This document shows, piece after piece, positions 6,138 to 6,577 of a stretch of DNA of 6,577 bases. The DNA comes from Bacteroidales bacterium (GTDB lineage Bacteria; Bacteroidota; Bacteroidia; Bacteroidales; UBA932), in NCBI GenBank assembly GCA_013335275.1, contig JAAXVX010000052.1, positions 1 through 6,577 on the forward strand. Direction: 5' to 3'. The notes below the pieces were generated by a model, which saw only the letters and a program-made list of their open reading frames with translations, did no database searches and had not been told where the DNA came from. Numbering within the stretch: the stretch's first letter is position 1; every line of letters begins with the position of its first letter. The position numbers and the translations under genes are program-made.

Positions 6138-6140
6138 AAA
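6111..6140 (-). promoter_or_regulatory. Promoter of the ileS operon
   Basis: On the minus strand TATCTTTG (6118-6111) matches TAnnTTTG exactly. The -33 element is weak: T-rich sequence with TTT or TTC at 18-19 bases spacing (6140-6137) instead of TTG. Initiation near 6104-6106 leaves almost no leader, so there is no room for a T-box or attenuator upstream of ileS. Confidence 0.65.
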
Positions 6141-6154
6141 AAAATTGATAAGCT

Positions 6155-6577
6155 ATGTCATTTAACCCCGCAGATATTGTCATTTTACTGTGTTTTGTGC
6201 CTGCAATCTTTGGCGGTCTCATAAAGGGATTTGTCCGTCAGGCCGCAGGACTGGCTGCACTTCTTCTTGGAATATGGGCAGGATATCACTTCTCGGAACT
6301 GGTAAGTGCAAAGCTCTGTACCTGGATAGATACCTCTCCTCAATGGCTCAGCATTATCTCTTTTGCTGCAATTTTCATAGTTGTTCTGCTGCTGGTGACT
6401 CTGGTTGGCCGGCTTTCGGAAAAAGCAATACAATTAGTTCTGCTGGGCTGGCTCGATAAACTGCTCGGACTTGTTTTTGCAATTGTTAAAACTGCATTTA
6501 TCCTTAGCATAATAATCTATATTCTTGTCTCTCTCGATTCACTTATTCCGTTTCTTCCACATGAAACTTTAAAAAAT
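6155..6577 (+). CDS. cvpA: CvpA-family membrane protein, 3' end beyond window
   Basis: The reading frame from ATG at 6155 stays open for 141 codons to the window edge, so the C-terminus is missing. The visible part is a polytopic membrane protein with hydrophobic segments near residues 7-26, 29-46, 66-86 and 102-126. The N-terminal block ADIVILL-x10-GLIKGFVRQAAGLAALLLG has the layout of CvpA (colicin V production protein), with the basic GF(V/I)RQ turn between helices 1 and 2. A second block, GWLDKLLGLVFAIVKTAFI (98-116), is also typical of the family. CvpA homologues are widespread inner-membrane proteins. They were first tied to colicin V production and later to envelope stress and bile resistance in enteric bacteria, but their biochemical role is unsettled. 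No Shine-Dalgarno site is seen. It is transcribed away from ileS and may head an operon beyond the edge. Confidence 0.88.
   Translation, partial: MSFNPADIVILLCFVPAIFGGLIKGFVRQAAGLAALLLGIWAGYHFSELVSAKLCTWIDTSPQWLSIISFAAIFIVVLLLVTLVGRLSEKAIQLVLLGWLDKLLGLVFAIVKTAFILSIIIYILVSLDSLIPFLPHETLKN

Noticed and set aside
6101..6154. T-box or other riboswitch upstream of ileS
   Set aside because: The space is 54 bp and holds two promoters. The predicted ileS leader is about 5 bases, so no structured leader can fit.

Overview
The window looks like an ordinary housekeeping stretch of a Bacteroidota chromosome, most likely from the order Bacteroidales. Four things point there. Three promoters fit the Bacteroidota pattern TTG-N19-21-TAnnTTTG, and start codons follow A/T-rich sequence rather than Shine-Dalgarno sites. 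The isoleucyl-tRNA synthetase is the long, eukaryote-like type with an 'HIGH' motif rearranged to GIHH. The DksA/TraR-like protein has lost most of its zinc cysteines. The gene set (ileS, traR, lspA, cvpA) is a familiar one for this group. I cannot name the species.

Layout from left to right. Positions 1-240 hold no gene I can support. They hold a 26-bp direct repeat, a strong hairpin, and a dense set of nested inverted repeats that read as terminators on both strands. A tRNA-Ser(UGA) gene follows on the minus strand (240-324) with its own promoter (341-370). Divergent from it is an ECF-type sigma factor (510-1001, plus) with a good promoter (437-467). The sigma gene meets the next operon head-on at a bidirectional terminator (1036-1067).

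From 1085 to 6100 four minus-strand genes form a probable operon, in transcription order ileS, a guanine deaminase-like gene, a traR/dksA-family gene and lspA. Spacing is 3 bp between ileS and the deaminase gene, 59 bp before traR and 4 bp before lspA. The products charge tRNA(Ile), deaminate a purine base (probably guanine), probably modulate RNA polymerase, and remove lipoprotein signal peptides. A weak internal promoter candidate lies in the 59-bp gap.

A divergent gene on the plus strand begins at 6155 and runs off the right edge; it encodes a CvpA-family membrane protein. Its promoter and the ileS promoter are packed into about 33 bp, with their -7 boxes 11 bp apart.

I see no defence system, mobile element, CRISPR array or clearly new system. 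The points most worth a second look are the GIHH motif of IleRS, the overlapping divergent promoters, the nested inverted repeats beside the tRNA, and the deaminase gene inside the ileS-traR-lspA operon.
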